Shown: positions 52,922-62,276 of the stretch, piece after piece | How positions within the stretch are numbered: the first letter of the stretch is position 1 | Layout of the letters: the number at the start of each line of letters is the position of its first letter | DNA from: CBDBCU01 sp965242615 | Lineage (GTDB): Bacteria; Chloroflexota; Dehalococcoidia; Lucifugimonadales; UBA3495 | Length of the DNA stretch: 64,000 bases | Assembly: GCA_965242615.1 (NCBI GenBank) | Contig: CBDESR010000005.1 | Span: 1,860,001 to 1,924,000, forward strand | Direction: 5' to 3' | Notes under the pieces: generated by a model | The model's input: the letters and a program-made list of their open reading frames with translations, nothing else | Told to the model about the DNA's origin: nothing | The model's database searches: none | Made by a program: the position numbers and the translations under genes

Positions 52922-53689
52922 CTACCTTGTTGCCCGCTCAAACGCCCCTGGGGTTATCAGACGGAATACCGGCGTATTGTAAGTCCAGCCGGAGCAACTG
53001 AACAGCGAAGGCACGTCAAACCGGGTGTAGTAGCAGTATTCCTCGACCTCCTCAAACTGGACGGCCATATTATAGCAGCCCGACGCGGCCAAGAGTGTGC
53101 CTTTGGCAAACCCGATAACTTCGGCGACTTTGTTGCCCTCCCTGAGCTTGCCGGTTTCGGTAAAAGTAAAAGCCGTGCCGTTACCACCCGAGATGCCGGC
53201 GTAACAGCCGCGCAGGATGAACGGCTCGGTGTTTATCCGGTTGGATTTTGCCAGGTTTCTTATTGAAACCGGGGTGTAAGGCAAACCCCACTTGACCGTG
53301 GGTATCGGGGTACGCGTCGGCCACGGGGTGGATGTCGGGCGTGGAGTAGGCGTAGGAGTGGGATAAGGCGTATAGGTGGGGTAAGCAGTGGCCGTGGGGT
53401 AAGGCGTGTAGGTAGGCAAGGCCGTAGGCGTGGGATACGGCGTGGCGGTGGGAACTTTGGTGGGCGTGGGATAAGGGGTGTGGGTCGGACGGGGCGTAGC
53501 AGTGGGACAGGGAGTATGCGTCGGCCACGGCGTACCAGTCGGGTAGGGCGTAACCGTGGGGACTTGGGACAGCCGGGCTTCCACGGTAGCCGGGATGTTC
53601 GGCGTAGCCGTCGGCGCGGCAGTAGCGCAGGCCACGGCGGTCAGGGAAAGGATAAGCAGGACGACGAGCGCGGGGAAGGCTTTTACCAC
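52922..53689 (-). CDS. PT-repeat lipoprotein, intact copy B
   Basis: 255 residues from GTG 53689 (GAGGGGG six bases ahead). Lipoprotein signal VKAFPALVVLLILSLTAVAC; then ~105 residues of Thr/Pro/Tyr repeats (TPYPTATAYPTYTPYPTPTP), a rigid envelope-spanning spacer; then a ~110-residue globular domain (TEPFILRGCYAGISGGNG, GFAKGTLLAASGCYNMAVQF, EEYCYYTRFDVPSLFSCSG) with four Cys that may form disulfides. The front matches copy A at 3.7 kb, the globular part does not. Divergent from a broken IS1595-type transposase. Confidence 0.8.
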   Translation of the reverse strand: MVKAFPALVVLLILSLTAVACATAAPTATPNIPATVEARLSQVPTVTPYPTGTPWPTHTPCPTATPRPTHTPYPTPTKVPTATPYPTPTALPTYTPYPTATAYPTYTPYPTPTPTPRPTSTPWPTRTPIPTVKWGLPYTPVSIRNLAKSNRINTEPFILRGCYAGISGGNGTAFTFTETGKLREGNKVAEVIGFAKGTLLAASGCYNMAVQFEEVEEYCYYTRFDVPSLFSCSGWTYNTPVFRLITPGAFERATR

Positions 53690-53724
53690 AGGGAACCCCC
53701 TCACAAGTTAGGATTTGGCTTCCT

Positions 53725-53839
53725 GCGACAGACACCAATTCCCGGCGTGAGCCTGCAAGGGGGCGAGGCAACGGCCAAGCCCTAACGGTTACTCACGCCT
53801 TATAGGGGGGACCCCTCGGGAAATCGAAGTGTCTGTCGC
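53725..53839 (-). promoter_or_regulatory. Nested inverted-repeat leader of PT-lipoprotein copy B
   Basis: Same plan as copy A: 53829-53839 with 53725-53735 (11 of 11), 53817-53824 with 53737-53744 (7 of 8), and 53792-53799 with 53744-53751 (8 of 8). The left arms differ in sequence from copy A yet remain complementary. See copy A at 3580-3687. Confidence 0.5.
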
Positions 53840-53846
53840 GCCCCCA

Positions 53847-53875
53847 ACTATAGGCAACGGACTGGGGCGTGTCAA
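53847..53875 (-). promoter_or_regulatory. Strong promoter of PT-lipoprotein copy B
   Basis: On the minus strand TTGACA (complement of 53870-53875), 17-bp spacer, TATAGT (complement of 53847-53852), identical in plan to the promoter at 3544-3572. Confidence 0.8.
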
Positions 53876-53970
53876 GATGCGGCGGCGACAAATTAAGTCG
53901 CAACAAATAATTTGCTTTAATAGAACTTATATACTACCATATCCCTAAATCCGATTTAAGGAGGTTAGAG

Positions 53971-54968
53971 ATGACCGCAGAGAAACTGACCTTTCAAGCC
54001 GTCCTGCGCTGGGACGAGGAACAATGCCGGGACTTTCTGGTAGCTATGCGCTGGCCCGACGGGATACGCTGACCTAAATGCGGCTCCCGTGAGGAGCCGT
54101 ACAACTGCCAACGGAAAACCCCGTCCAAAAACAAGGCGGGGTTCTTTTATCGCTGCCGGTCTTGCCGGCGGCAGTTCACTGCCAAGATGGGAACTATCTT
54201 TGAGGATAGCAAGATTCCCTTGAGCAAGTGGTTGGCGGCCTTGTTCCTGATGTGTTCCTCCAAGAAGGGCATATCCGCCCACCAGCTGTACCGAATGCTG
54301 GACTTTGGGTGCTACGAAACGGCTGGTTTATGGCCCATCGTATTCGGGAAGCAATGCGGGAAAAGGGAATGTTGGAACCCTTGACCGGGGATGTGGAAGC
54401 GGATGAAACCTATCTGCACCCGCGCCGGCGGCGGGGCAGCCCGGCTTATCACGAGCGGGTGCAGGACGAGATTGAAATGGGCATTCGTCCCAAGCCCCGG
54501 CGCAAGGGGCCGTATGAGGGCAAGGTGGTGGTGTTCGGGATGCAGGAGCGGGGCGGGCTGTCCCGCACCGTGAAAGCGCCGTACGCCAATGCCAAGACCC
54601 TGCAACCGGTTATCCGAAAGTGGGTGGACTTGTCCGGTAGCCGGGTGATTACCGACCAGCGCCCGTCTTACCGCTCGCTGAAGCGCTTTGTCCGGCACGA
54701 CAGCATCAACCACGAAACGGAGTTAGTGCGGGGGGATGTGCATACGCAGAACATCGACAACTACTGGTCGGTGTTCAAGCGGGGCGTTTATGGGGTGTTT
54801 CACCACATAAGCGAGGACTACCTGCCCTGCTACCTGTCGGAGTTCGACTTCCGGCGGAACCGGCGGGGGATTAGCGACGCCGAGCGGTTCGCCGCTTTGA
54901 TGGGGCAGGTGCAGGGGCGTCTGACCTGGTATTGCCAGACTCCTCAACCGGAGAACCCTCACGCGTAG
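53971..54968 (+). pseudogene. IS1595-type transposase, nonsense codon and frameshift
   Basis: ATG 53971 behind AAGGAGG. The front reads MTAEKLTFQAVLRWDEEQC; then TGA (54070-54072) stands where the first zinc-ribbon Cys of R-C-PKCGS is expected. CRSCRRQFTAKMGTIFEDSK follows. Near 54325 the frame slips, resuming WFMAHRIREAMREKGMLEPL, the DDE Asp in GDVEADETYLHPRRR, VITDQRPSYRSL, and HTQNIDNYWSVFKRGVYGVF with the catalytic Glu replaced by Asp-Asn-Tyr context. A different subgroup from the transposase at 2.5-3.4 kb. Divergent from PT-lipoprotein copy B. Inactive. Confidence 0.8.
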
Positions 54969-55083
54969 GCGTGGAGGTATCGTCCCGCACTAAAGCGGCT
55001 ACCGCTTCCTCAAAGGACAAGTGGGCTAGGGATATGGAATCTCTAGCCCGCTTACCTGGCTTGCTTTTATTGCCTTTAGGCAT
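54871..55083 (-). CDS. Small basic protein overlapping the transposase 3' end
   Basis: 70 residues from ATG 55083 (CAGGAT upstream). KRARDSISLAHLSFEEAVAA is a recognisable helical motif of small proteins often found beside transposases; the C-terminal half is Pro/Arg rich and disordered. It overlaps the end of the opposite-strand transposase by 98 bp. It may be a passenger gene or an accessory of the element. Function unknown. Confidence 0.5.
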   Translation of the reverse strand: MPKGNKSKPGKRARDSISLAHLSFEEAVAALVRDDTSTPTREGSPVEESGNTRSDAPAPAPSKRRTARRR

Positions 55084-55120
55084 ATCCTGCCAGTCCAATC
55101 TCTACAGGGATACTCCGGTG

Positions 55121-55939
55121 TCAGTTTGGTTGTTTCCAGCGGTTGCAAACATAGTTCCAAAACCCCGGCACTTCCTCAGGGGTACACAACGAATACAGTT
55201 CGCCCCCCGCGACAGTGAACCGCACGTGTCCGCCATGTAGCGAAAGGTCGCTATCGGCAACGAAAGAGTGGTCGTGATAGTGGAAAGTATCCCCCGGCTG
55301 CGCGTCAATGAATTTCACGACGGCATCAATCTCGTTCTTAATCAACCCCAAGGAATCCAAGCAATCCAGTGCCCCTACTCCATAGCCGAAAGGTCGGTAA
55401 ACCTCATCGCTCAGGCTTCGACGGAAGAACAGCGGCACTAGACTATTATACTCAGTGTCGTCCCGGACAGCATTTACGACAACCACGAAACGGCACAGAG
55501 CGGTGAATAAATCGGCGACCTCCTTTTCCAAGTTGCTCAATGCGCTTAGGGTTTGTAGGGAGAACGCTCCGGGCCGCTCTACTTGTCCCGCCAGAACCTG
55601 AGCGAACAGAGTCTCCACATCCTGGTCAGGGGCAAGGCGCGCCTTGTCCCTCCAGTTCCGCCACCATCCAAAATCTACGTCGTCCAAACCCTCCAGCGTT
55701 CCGCCCAGCATAGACCGAGACTTCAGAACGATATTGCCGACGGTGGCAGACTCGACGAACATATAAGGATTAACCACCTCATCGGACAGGACCCGGCGGA
55801 GGTTATCCAGCTCAACCTTCGCCAATCGGCTTTCCCGACCGGCTTCCGACAAGCCCAGAATGAAATCCGCCAAGCGATTGACCAGTTTGTTGTCACGAAC
55901 AACCGCCAGCGATATATCTAGCAAGTCATTAAGGTCCAT
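55121..55939 (-). CDS. DUF2806-like protein
   Basis: 272 residues behind GGGAGGGA. RNWRDKARLAPDQDVETLFA and QVERPGAFSLQTLSALSNLE then VADLFTALCRFVVVV is the core pattern of DUF2806 proteins, which occur near restriction and phage-defence genes. The C-terminal part holds HDHSFVADSDLSLHGGHVRF, a possible metal-binding loop. It sits 156 bp downstream of the Type ISP-like enzyme on the same strand, which supports a defence link; the biochemical role is unknown. Confidence 0.65.
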   Translation of the reverse strand: MDLNDLLDISLAVVRDNKLVNRLADFILGLSEAGRESRLAKVELDNLRRVLSDEVVNPYMFVESATVGNIVLKSRSMLGGTLEGLDDVDFGWWRNWRDKARLAPDQDVETLFAQVLAGQVERPGAFSLQTLSALSNLEKEVADLFTALCRFVVVVNAVRDDTEYNSLVPLFFRRSLSDEVYRPFGYGVGALDCLDSLGLIKNEIDAVVKFIDAQPGDTFHYHDHSFVADSDLSLHGGHVRFTVAGGELYSLCTPEEVPGFWNYVCNRWKQPN

Positions 55940-56095
55940 AACAATCCCTCCCGCCGGCGCCCAATTACCGGTGTAACGAGCGAGTATAGCATATTATACC
56001 CTTAAAGCGGCACAGGTGTCCACTCTCGCCGCAACTGTAACTGGTCAATCCGGTTTAGGCAGGATGGGACGGGTAAAGGCCCCGCCCCACCCCGC

Positions 56096-59000
56096 TTACA
56101 ACTCCAACCCCGGCAGCCCCGCCACTATGTCCACCGTCTGGACGCTGACCGTGGTAACCCGCTTCACCAAATCCAGAATGTAGCGGGGATTGCCCGCCTC
56201 TTTAGCCCAATCGTTGGGGTCGTTGACGATGCCGCTGGCCGGGTCCGGTTTCACCCGGTAGCGGTCGAGGAGCCAGTCCAAGGCCGACCGGGAACCCAGC
56301 CGGTACAAATGCGCCTTTTCCGGGATGCCGCTCAAGGTAATGCCGGCGTTGTAAAGGATGGTACTTTTGTCCGCGCCGCCCTTGCCGGCATAGCTCATTT
56401 TCGTTACCCGGTAGGCATCCGCGGCGTCAGCTTTCCAGTCGGCGGAATGGTTTTCGGTCAGGCCATAGGGTTCGACCGTTTCGTAGTTGATATGCAGTTC
56501 TGCCAAATCCCGGCCGGCTTGGGCAAAAGCCCGGAAGTCGGCGACCGTGGCCGCCAGCGGGATGCGCGCCGCTACTTTCGACAGGTCATCGGCAAAGGTT
56601 TCTCGATACTGCGGCGAGTGCAGGATGCCATAGGTGTAATAGAACAGGTCATCCTCGCTAATGTCCCCCGCCCCGTAATGCTCCCGAAACTGCGCCAAAG
56701 CCGCCGGATTGATGTTGCTGACCCGCTCCAACTCCGCCGGTTCCCCTTGTTCCGCCGTATGCAGAACAGATTTTCGGGGGGGGGCAAAACGGAATCGGGG
56801 TAGGTATACGGTATGACCGGTTAGCCCGTCCTCGGGAATGGTGTCGGTCATAAGGGTACAGAAATCGGCGCTTACCGCCGTGCCGGTAATGGCTATGCCC
56901 AAGTTTTCCGTTTCCGGGGCGGGATAGAACTGAGCCATCCTGCCGGTGTTGACATTGAGACGGTTGTTGAAATACAACCGTTGCTTAAAGAACGGACGGT
57001 AGGAGCTGATGTAGAATCCATCCTCCTGCAAGGTGTAAAAGACCCCCTGCGACAAATGGTTGTAGCTCTTATCGTTCCAATGGAACTGACGCTCGTCCTC
57101 TTGGGCAAAGGACTTAGCGGCTTTGCGCCTTTCCTTAGCGGACACCGGGGGATTGCTCTCTTGGAAAGCCGTCACTTGGCTGTTGTAGAAATCAATGGTG
57201 CGCTGAATGTTGGCCCGCAGGCTAACCTTCGAGGATGAGTAGCACCAAGTATCCCGTTTGGTGGTTATGGCCAAGGACTGGAGATCAAACACCGGAGCCA
57301 AGCCACCCGAGGCTGTTGCCTTGCGTTCAGTCAACGGGCGCAGCAGTTGGAAAGCGGCCGTGCGCTGGTTAATCCAGTCCCCGTGTTCGTTGGGCGCGAT
57401 GACCCGCCAATCGGTTTCGTCCAATCGGGAGCTGTCCAAGATTTCCAACTTCTGCTCCCGGGTCAGGTAATCGCCAATGTCCCGGTAATAAATGGTCGCG
57501 CCGGGGGATTCGCCGGGCTTTTTCACCAAGAGCAGGATGGCTACCCCGGCTCGACTGCCAGAACCGAAAATCTTACCACCTTCCTGTCGGGACTTTTCCC
57601 CGGCGGTGCGCTGGTCGCCCCGCAAGTCAAAGCAATAAATGGAGTGAAATTCCTTGGCCAAGGCTTTGCGGAGTCCATCGCCGCCATTGCTGGAGATGAA
57701 CCCGCCGTTGGTAACAAAGGCAACTACCCCGCCTTCAGCGCCATCAAGGATACGGTCCGAAGCCAAGCGTATAGCTTTCACATAAGGGTCATACAGATGG
57801 TCGAGGGCGGAACTTTTTGACGGCTTGGCGTAAGTCTCTTGCACCCTGCCATCAATGCCGGGGTAAGCCCGGTTGCGGGTGGCAGACCAGGGCGGGTTGC
57901 CCAAGATGACCCGAATATCCAGCCCCTTTTGCCGCTCAATGCGCGCATTGTTGCGGGGGAACAGCACGGCGTCCATCGGGTCACCCGGTTCATAAGACTG
58001 AAAGGTATCAGTCAGCACAATGCCCGGGAAGGGCTGATATTCGCCGGCATTGGCCGCGTCGTGGTAGGTGGCTTCGATGTTGATGGCGGCGATGTAGTAA
58101 GCCAGCGGCATAATGTCGTTGGCGTGCAGTTCCGCGGCGTACTTGCGGGGCAAATCCTCCGGCTTAATCAGGCCGCTTTGCAGCAGGCGGGTCATAAAGG
58201 TGCCGGTGCCGACAAAGGGATCGATGATGTGGACGCCCGGGTCGCTGACCGACCGGTTAAACTCCCGGTTCAGCACATCCTCAACGCTGCGGATGATATA
58301 GTCCACCACCGGCACCGGGGTATAGACGATGCCCAGGCTTTGGGCGGCCCGGGGCAGGGCCAGTTTCAGGAACCGCTCGTACAGTTCGGCGACGATTTGC
58401 TGTTTGCCGGCGGCGCTGGTGATGCCGCGGGCCCGCAGCCGCACATCCCGATAAAAGCTTTCCAGCCCCTCCGTCTCCTTTTCCAGCCCCCGCTCCTGCA
58501 AGGATTCGATAGTGGCTTGCATCGCCTTGGACACCGGGTTATGGCCGGCAAAGTCATAATCCACAAACAGGGCGTCAAAGACCGGCTTGGTAATCAGGTG
58601 CTGGGACAGCATCCCGATGGCGTCGGCTTCGGCAATGCCGTCGTTCAGGTTGTTGCGGATGCCGGCCAGGAACTGGTCAAAGATGGGGCGGACGCCGGCG
58701 GCCGGGTTGCTCAGCAAGGCGCGGATGCGGGCTTCGTGGCGGGCGGCGATTTCCCGAATGTTGACCGCCCACTTTTCCCAATAGCCGGGGTCGGAATACT
58801 TGTCCACCACCCGGGCCAGGACGGCGTCGCGCAGTTCCGCGGAGCCGTCGAATTGCAGCATCGTCTGGAAGGCGCGTTCCTCCTCAGTAAGGGTTTCCTC
58901 GCCGCCGGGAATCGTGGCCATATCGGTTTCGTCGATATAATCCCGGTCCTTGCGTTTGCGTTCCCGTTCCTGTTCCCGGTCCTTGGCGGTCAAAGCCAGT

Positions 59001-60925
59001 TGATTGATGACCGCCTCGAACCGGTCATCGTGGGCGGCGATGGCGTTGATGACCTGCCAGACCGCTTTATAGGCGCTGCTGCTGAGGGTTTGCTCCGGCG
59101 TAGCGTCCGGGGCGTGGGCAATGGGCAGGATGATGTAGCCGTATTCCTTGCCGGGGGATTGCCGCATCACCCGCCCCACCGCCTGCACCACATCAATATC
59201 CGACTTGCGCGGCTCCATAAAGAGAATGGCATCCAACGCCGGCACATCCACCCCCTCGGTCAGGCAGCGGGCATTGGACAGCACCTTGCAAACCCCCGGC
59301 TCCGGCTCCTGCCGCAGCCAAGCCAGATGATTGCCCCGCTCCACGGCGTTCTGCGTCCCGTCGACGTGCTGCACCTGGCAGCGCAGGGTGTTTTGCGCCC
59401 CGGCCTTGGCCAGGCAATGATCGATGACGATGGGGAAAGCCTTGGTGAAGTTTTCCGATTGACGGATGGTGTTGCTGAACGCCACGGCCCGTTTGGCCGG
59501 CGCCGGGTCGGCGCTGAAATCGGCTCCCCGGGCGGCGCGTTTGCCCAACCCGTTCCAACTGCCCACCATCCGCGCCCCGTTGTCCATATTGACGCCGCTC
59601 TTGTCATCGGAAATCAGGTCGTCCAGGTCGATGCCCACTTCCTCTACCAAATCTACATTCAGGATGACCACTTTGTAGGGCGTCAGGATGCCCATTTCGG
59701 CCGCCTGCCCAAAGCTCAAACGGTGAAACTCCGGGCCGTACAGCTTTTCATCATCCATCGAGGCCAGGGCGGTAGTAAGGTTGCTTTCCGTGGCTTGCCG
59801 CTTGGCCCGGTCGCCGAAAATGCGCGGCGTCGCCGTCATATACAGCCGCTTTTTCCCGGCCACAAAATCATTGCTGTGGACTTGGCGGAAGTTGGATTCC
59901 CCTTTGCCCACCAGACTGACCCCGGTAGTGCGGTGGGCTTCGTCGCAGATAATCAGGTCAAATTGCGGTAGCCCCTGCTGCTGGGCCTCAGCAATCACAT
60001 TCAACGACTGGTAGGTGGAAAAGACCACCGTCATTTTGTCGGCGGCGGAGCTTTGGGCGGCTTGCCAGCGGCGGGCCAGTTGCGCCGGGTCCGTGGACGG
60101 CGTCTCCGTCAAATCATACGGCGCAATATCCGCATCATCATCGTTGCGGGAATTGCTTTTGCCGGCGCGGATGTCGGAGCAGACGGCAAAGGCTTGCAGC
60201 GACAGCACCGCGTCATTAGCCCAATCGTTGAGGGATTGGGACAGCAGGGAAATGGATGGCGTGAGAAACAGGACGGAGCCGCCGGCGCCGACCAAATCCT
60301 CGGCGACGCGGAGGGCAGTCAGGGTTTTGCCGGCGCCGCAAGCCATAATCAGCTTGCCCCGGTCGTGTTCCTTAAACCCGGCCAGCGTATCGGCCTTGGC
60401 CGTCTCCTGATAATCGCGCAGGGCTTTAGCCGGCCGGCGGGTCAGGTAAGCCGGCCGGTTCAGGTCAAAGCTCCCCCAGTCAATCGAGGATGCCTCAAAA
60501 ACTTCCGGCCCCCACCGCTGCACCGGCTTGTCCCGGTTCACCAGGGCTTGCTCCGCATTCCCCGTCCACTGGTCGCTAGTGGACACGAAAATGCCGCCGG
60601 CAAACTCGGTAGTGCCGTAAGCCGTCAGAAACTTGTTGACCTCGGCCAACCCGATGCTGCTGCCGGGCAGGTAAAACTTGCACTGAATGGCCGTCAAATC
60701 CCCGCTTTCCCGCTCCTCGGCCACCAAGTCGATGCCGGTATCGTGGCGACCGCCATTCCCGGGCCAGTCCGCCCACAGCCAAACCCGGCTGAAACGCTGA
60801 AACTGGGTCTTGTCCTGCTCCAGAAAGGCTTTGACCAGTCGCTCAAACTGGCGGCCTTTGTCGGACATATTTTCCGCGCCGGCGGCTAGTTCGGAAAGGA
60901 CATCGTAAAAGGTTTGGGACGGCAC
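56096..60925 (-). CDS. Type ISP-like single-chain restriction-modification enzyme
   Basis: 1609 residues from GTG 60925, close to the ~1570 of LlaGI/LlaBIII. In order: an Mrr-like nuclease domain (GNGGRHDTGIDLVAEERESG, AIQCKFY, residues ~55-85); a superfamily-2 helicase with Walker A MACGAGKTLTALRV (~194-207), DEAH box ICDEAHRTTG (~327), and QAVGRVMRQSPGKEYG (motif VI); a helical coupler; an N6-adenine methyltransferase with SAM motif HIIDPFVGTGTFMTRLL (~897) and NPPWSA (~1010); then a target-recognition region to the end. It methylates one strand of an asymmetric site and translocates to cut unmodified DNA. No separate subunit is needed. All key motifs look intact. Confidence 0.9.
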   Translation of the reverse strand: MPSQTFYDVLSELAAGAENMSDKGRQFERLVKAFLEQDKTQFQRFSRVWLWADWPGNGGRHDTGIDLVAEERESGDLTAIQCKFYLPGSSIGLAEVNKFLTAYGTTEFAGGIFVSTSDQWTGNAEQALVNRDKPVQRWGPEVFEASSIDWGSFDLNRPAYLTRRPAKALRDYQETAKADTLAGFKEHDRGKLIMACGAGKTLTALRVAEDLVGAGGSVLFLTPSISLLSQSLNDWANDAVLSLQAFAVCSDIRAGKSNSRNDDDADIAPYDLTETPSTDPAQLARRWQAAQSSAADKMTVVFSTYQSLNVIAEAQQQGLPQFDLIICDEAHRTTGVSLVGKGESNFRQVHSNDFVAGKKRLYMTATPRIFGDRAKRQATESNLTTALASMDDEKLYGPEFHRLSFGQAAEMGILTPYKVVILNVDLVEEVGIDLDDLISDDKSGVNMDNGARMVGSWNGLGKRAARGADFSADPAPAKRAVAFSNTIRQSENFTKAFPIVIDHCLAKAGAQNTLRCQVQHVDGTQNAVERGNHLAWLRQEPEPGVCKVLSNARCLTEGVDVPALDAILFMEPRKSDIDVVQAVGRVMRQSPGKEYGYIILPIAHAPDATPEQTLSSSAYKAVWQVINAIAAHDDRFEAVINQLALTAKDREQERERKRKDRDYIDETDMATIPGGEETLTEEERAFQTMLQFDGSAELRDAVLARVVDKYSDPGYWEKWAVNIREIAARHEARIRALLSNPAAGVRPIFDQFLAGIRNNLNDGIAEADAIGMLSQHLITKPVFDALFVDYDFAGHNPVSKAMQATIESLQERGLEKETEGLESFYRDVRLRARGITSAAGKQQIVAELYERFLKLALPRAAQSLGIVYTPVPVVDYIIRSVEDVLNREFNRSVSDPGVHIIDPFVGTGTFMTRLLQSGLIKPEDLPRKYAAELHANDIMPLAYYIAAINIEATYHDAANAGEYQPFPGIVLTDTFQSYEPGDPMDAVLFPRNNARIERQKGLDIRVILGNPPWSATRNRAYPGIDGRVQETYAKPSKSSALDHLYDPYVKAIRLASDRILDGAEGGVVAFVTNGGFISSNGGDGLRKALAKEFHSIYCFDLRGDQRTAGEKSRQEGGKIFGSGSRAGVAILLLVKKPGESPGATIYYRDIGDYLTREQKLEILDSSRLDETDWRVIAPNEHGDWINQRTAAFQLLRPLTERKATASGGLAPVFDLQSLAITTKRDTWCYSSSKVSLRANIQRTIDFYNSQVTAFQESNPPVSAKERRKAAKSFAQEDERQFHWNDKSYNHLSQGVFYTLQEDGFYISSYRPFFKQRLYFNNRLNVNTGRMAQFYPAPETENLGIAITGTAVSADFCTLMTDTIPEDGLTGHTVYLPRFRFAPPRKSVLHTAEQGEPAELERVSNINPAALAQFREHYGAGDISEDDLFYYTYGILHSPQYRETFADDLSKVAARIPLAATVADFRAFAQAGRDLAELHINYETVEPYGLTENHSADWKADAADAYRVTKMSYAGKGGADKSTILYNAGITLSGIPEKAHLYRLGSRSALDWLLDRYRVKPDPASGIVNDPNDWAKEAGNPRYILDLVKRVTTVSVQTVDIVAGLPGLEL

Positions 60926-61185
60926 AGCTTACCTCGCCTCTTAAAATCGTGGTCTCCCAGCATCGGGAACCGGGGGCATTATGGCAAGGTGATGCCGCGC
61001 TTGTCAACAGGCAAGCCCAAATCCATTTTTAGTGTATCCAATGCCCGACGCCCTTAAATCCGGCTTTGTGTGTAAAGTAGATAATTGCCGCTTTCCTTGA
61101 CAGGCTTTCCGGGCTTTGTTAGCATTTTCCCCACTTTCAGCTATGGCGGCGGCCGGTACAGTGGCGTGGCCGCTAATGTGGGGAA

Positions 61186-62256
61186 ATGAGTAGTCAGACC
61201 GTCGCCGACCAACGGCCGGGGCCGCCGCTGCCGGCAATGTTTGCCCGGTATCAGGACCGGGTCGAGCAGGAATTGGCGGCGATCGTGCCGGCGGTGGAGG
61301 GGTCGCCCCTGGCGGTGCCGATGCGGTATCATTTGGGCTGGGGGGATCGGGAGGGGAAGCCAGCGGTGTCGCCGGCGGCGCAGGGCAAGGCGCTGCGGCC
61401 GACGCTGTGTATGTTTGCGTGCGATGCTCTGGGCGGCGACGGGCGGCGGGCGGCGGCGGCGGCCGCGGCGATTGAGCTAATCCACAACTTTTCGCTAATC
61501 CACGATGACATTCAGGACGGCGACCGGGAACGGCGGCATCAGCCGACGGTGTGGGCTTTGTGGGGGGTGCCGAAGGCGTTGGTTTGCGGCAACGGGGTGC
61601 AGTCGCTGGGCGATGGGGCATTGCTGCGGACGGCGGGGCAAGGGACGCCGCCGGCCATCACTTTGCAGGTTTCCCGGCTGCTGCTGGAAGCCTATTTAGA
61701 GATGATTGAGGGGCAATGCCGGGATTTGGGGTTTGAATCCCGTACGGATATTGGCACTGCCGATTATCTGGAAATGATTGCCGGCAAAACCGGGGCGCTA
61801 ATCCGCAGTTCGTTGCAAATCGGGGCGACTTTGGCGGAAGGTAACCAAGCCACGGCGCAAGCCTTTGCCGATTTCGGGCGTTATTTGGGGCGGGCGTTTC
61901 AGATACGGGATGATTATTTGGGCGTTTGGGGGAATGCGGACGCTACCGGCAAGTCCACGGACAATGATATTCGGCGGCGGAAAAAGTCCTTTCCGGCGGT
62001 CTATGCCCTGGAGCAAGCCCAAGGTCAGGATGCCGCCGAACTGCGGCGCATTTATGGGCAAGGGGAGCTGTCGGAGGAGGAGGTGCGGCGGGTGATGGAG
62101 ATTATGGACGCGGTGGGGGCGGCGCAATATGCCCAGCAGCTGACGGAGCAGAGCGCGGCCGAAGCCGGGCGGGCTTTGGAGGGGGTGGCGCTGCCGGCGT
62201 GGGCAAGGGAGGAAGTGGCGGAGTTGGTGGATTTTCTGGCGCGGCGGGAGTTTTAA
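61186..62256 (+). CDS. Polyprenyl (geranylgeranyl-type) diphosphate synthase
   Basis: 356 residues. The first Asp-rich motif is LIHDDIQDGDRERRHQPTVW (DDxxD) and the second FQIRDDYLGVWGNADATGKS with the following KSFPAVYAL. The conserved GKALRPTLC lies before helix D. It condenses isopentenyl diphosphate onto allylic diphosphates to give C15-C20 or longer chains used for carotenoids, quinones or hopanoid precursors. It is followed 20 bp later by an hpnH-type radical-SAM gene, suggesting a terpenoid membrane-lipid operon. Product length cannot be told. Confidence 0.9.
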   Translation: MSSQTVADQRPGPPLPAMFARYQDRVEQELAAIVPAVEGSPLAVPMRYHLGWGDREGKPAVSPAAQGKALRPTLCMFACDALGGDGRRAAAAAAAIELIHNFSLIHDDIQDGDRERRHQPTVWALWGVPKALVCGNGVQSLGDGALLRTAGQGTPPAITLQVSRLLLEAYLEMIEGQCRDLGFESRTDIGTADYLEMIAGKTGALIRSSLQIGATLAEGNQATAQAFADFGRYLGRAFQIRDDYLGVWGNADATGKSTDNDIRRRKKSFPAVYALEQAQGQDAAELRRIYGQGELSEEEVRRVMEIMDAVGAAQYAQQLTEQSAAEAGRALEGVALPAWAREEVAELVDFLARREF

Positions 62257-62276
62257 GGGGGTAACGGAGGCAAGGG

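Noticed and set aside
54070..54072. TGA read as selenocysteine or reassigned codon
   Set aside because: TGA is a normal stop for many intact genes here, and the same transposase also has a frameshift, so plain decay is simpler.
57839..59971. 710-codon plus-strand frame
   Set aside because: Antisense shadow of the Type ISP-like enzyme, caused by high GC; no ribosome site or motif.
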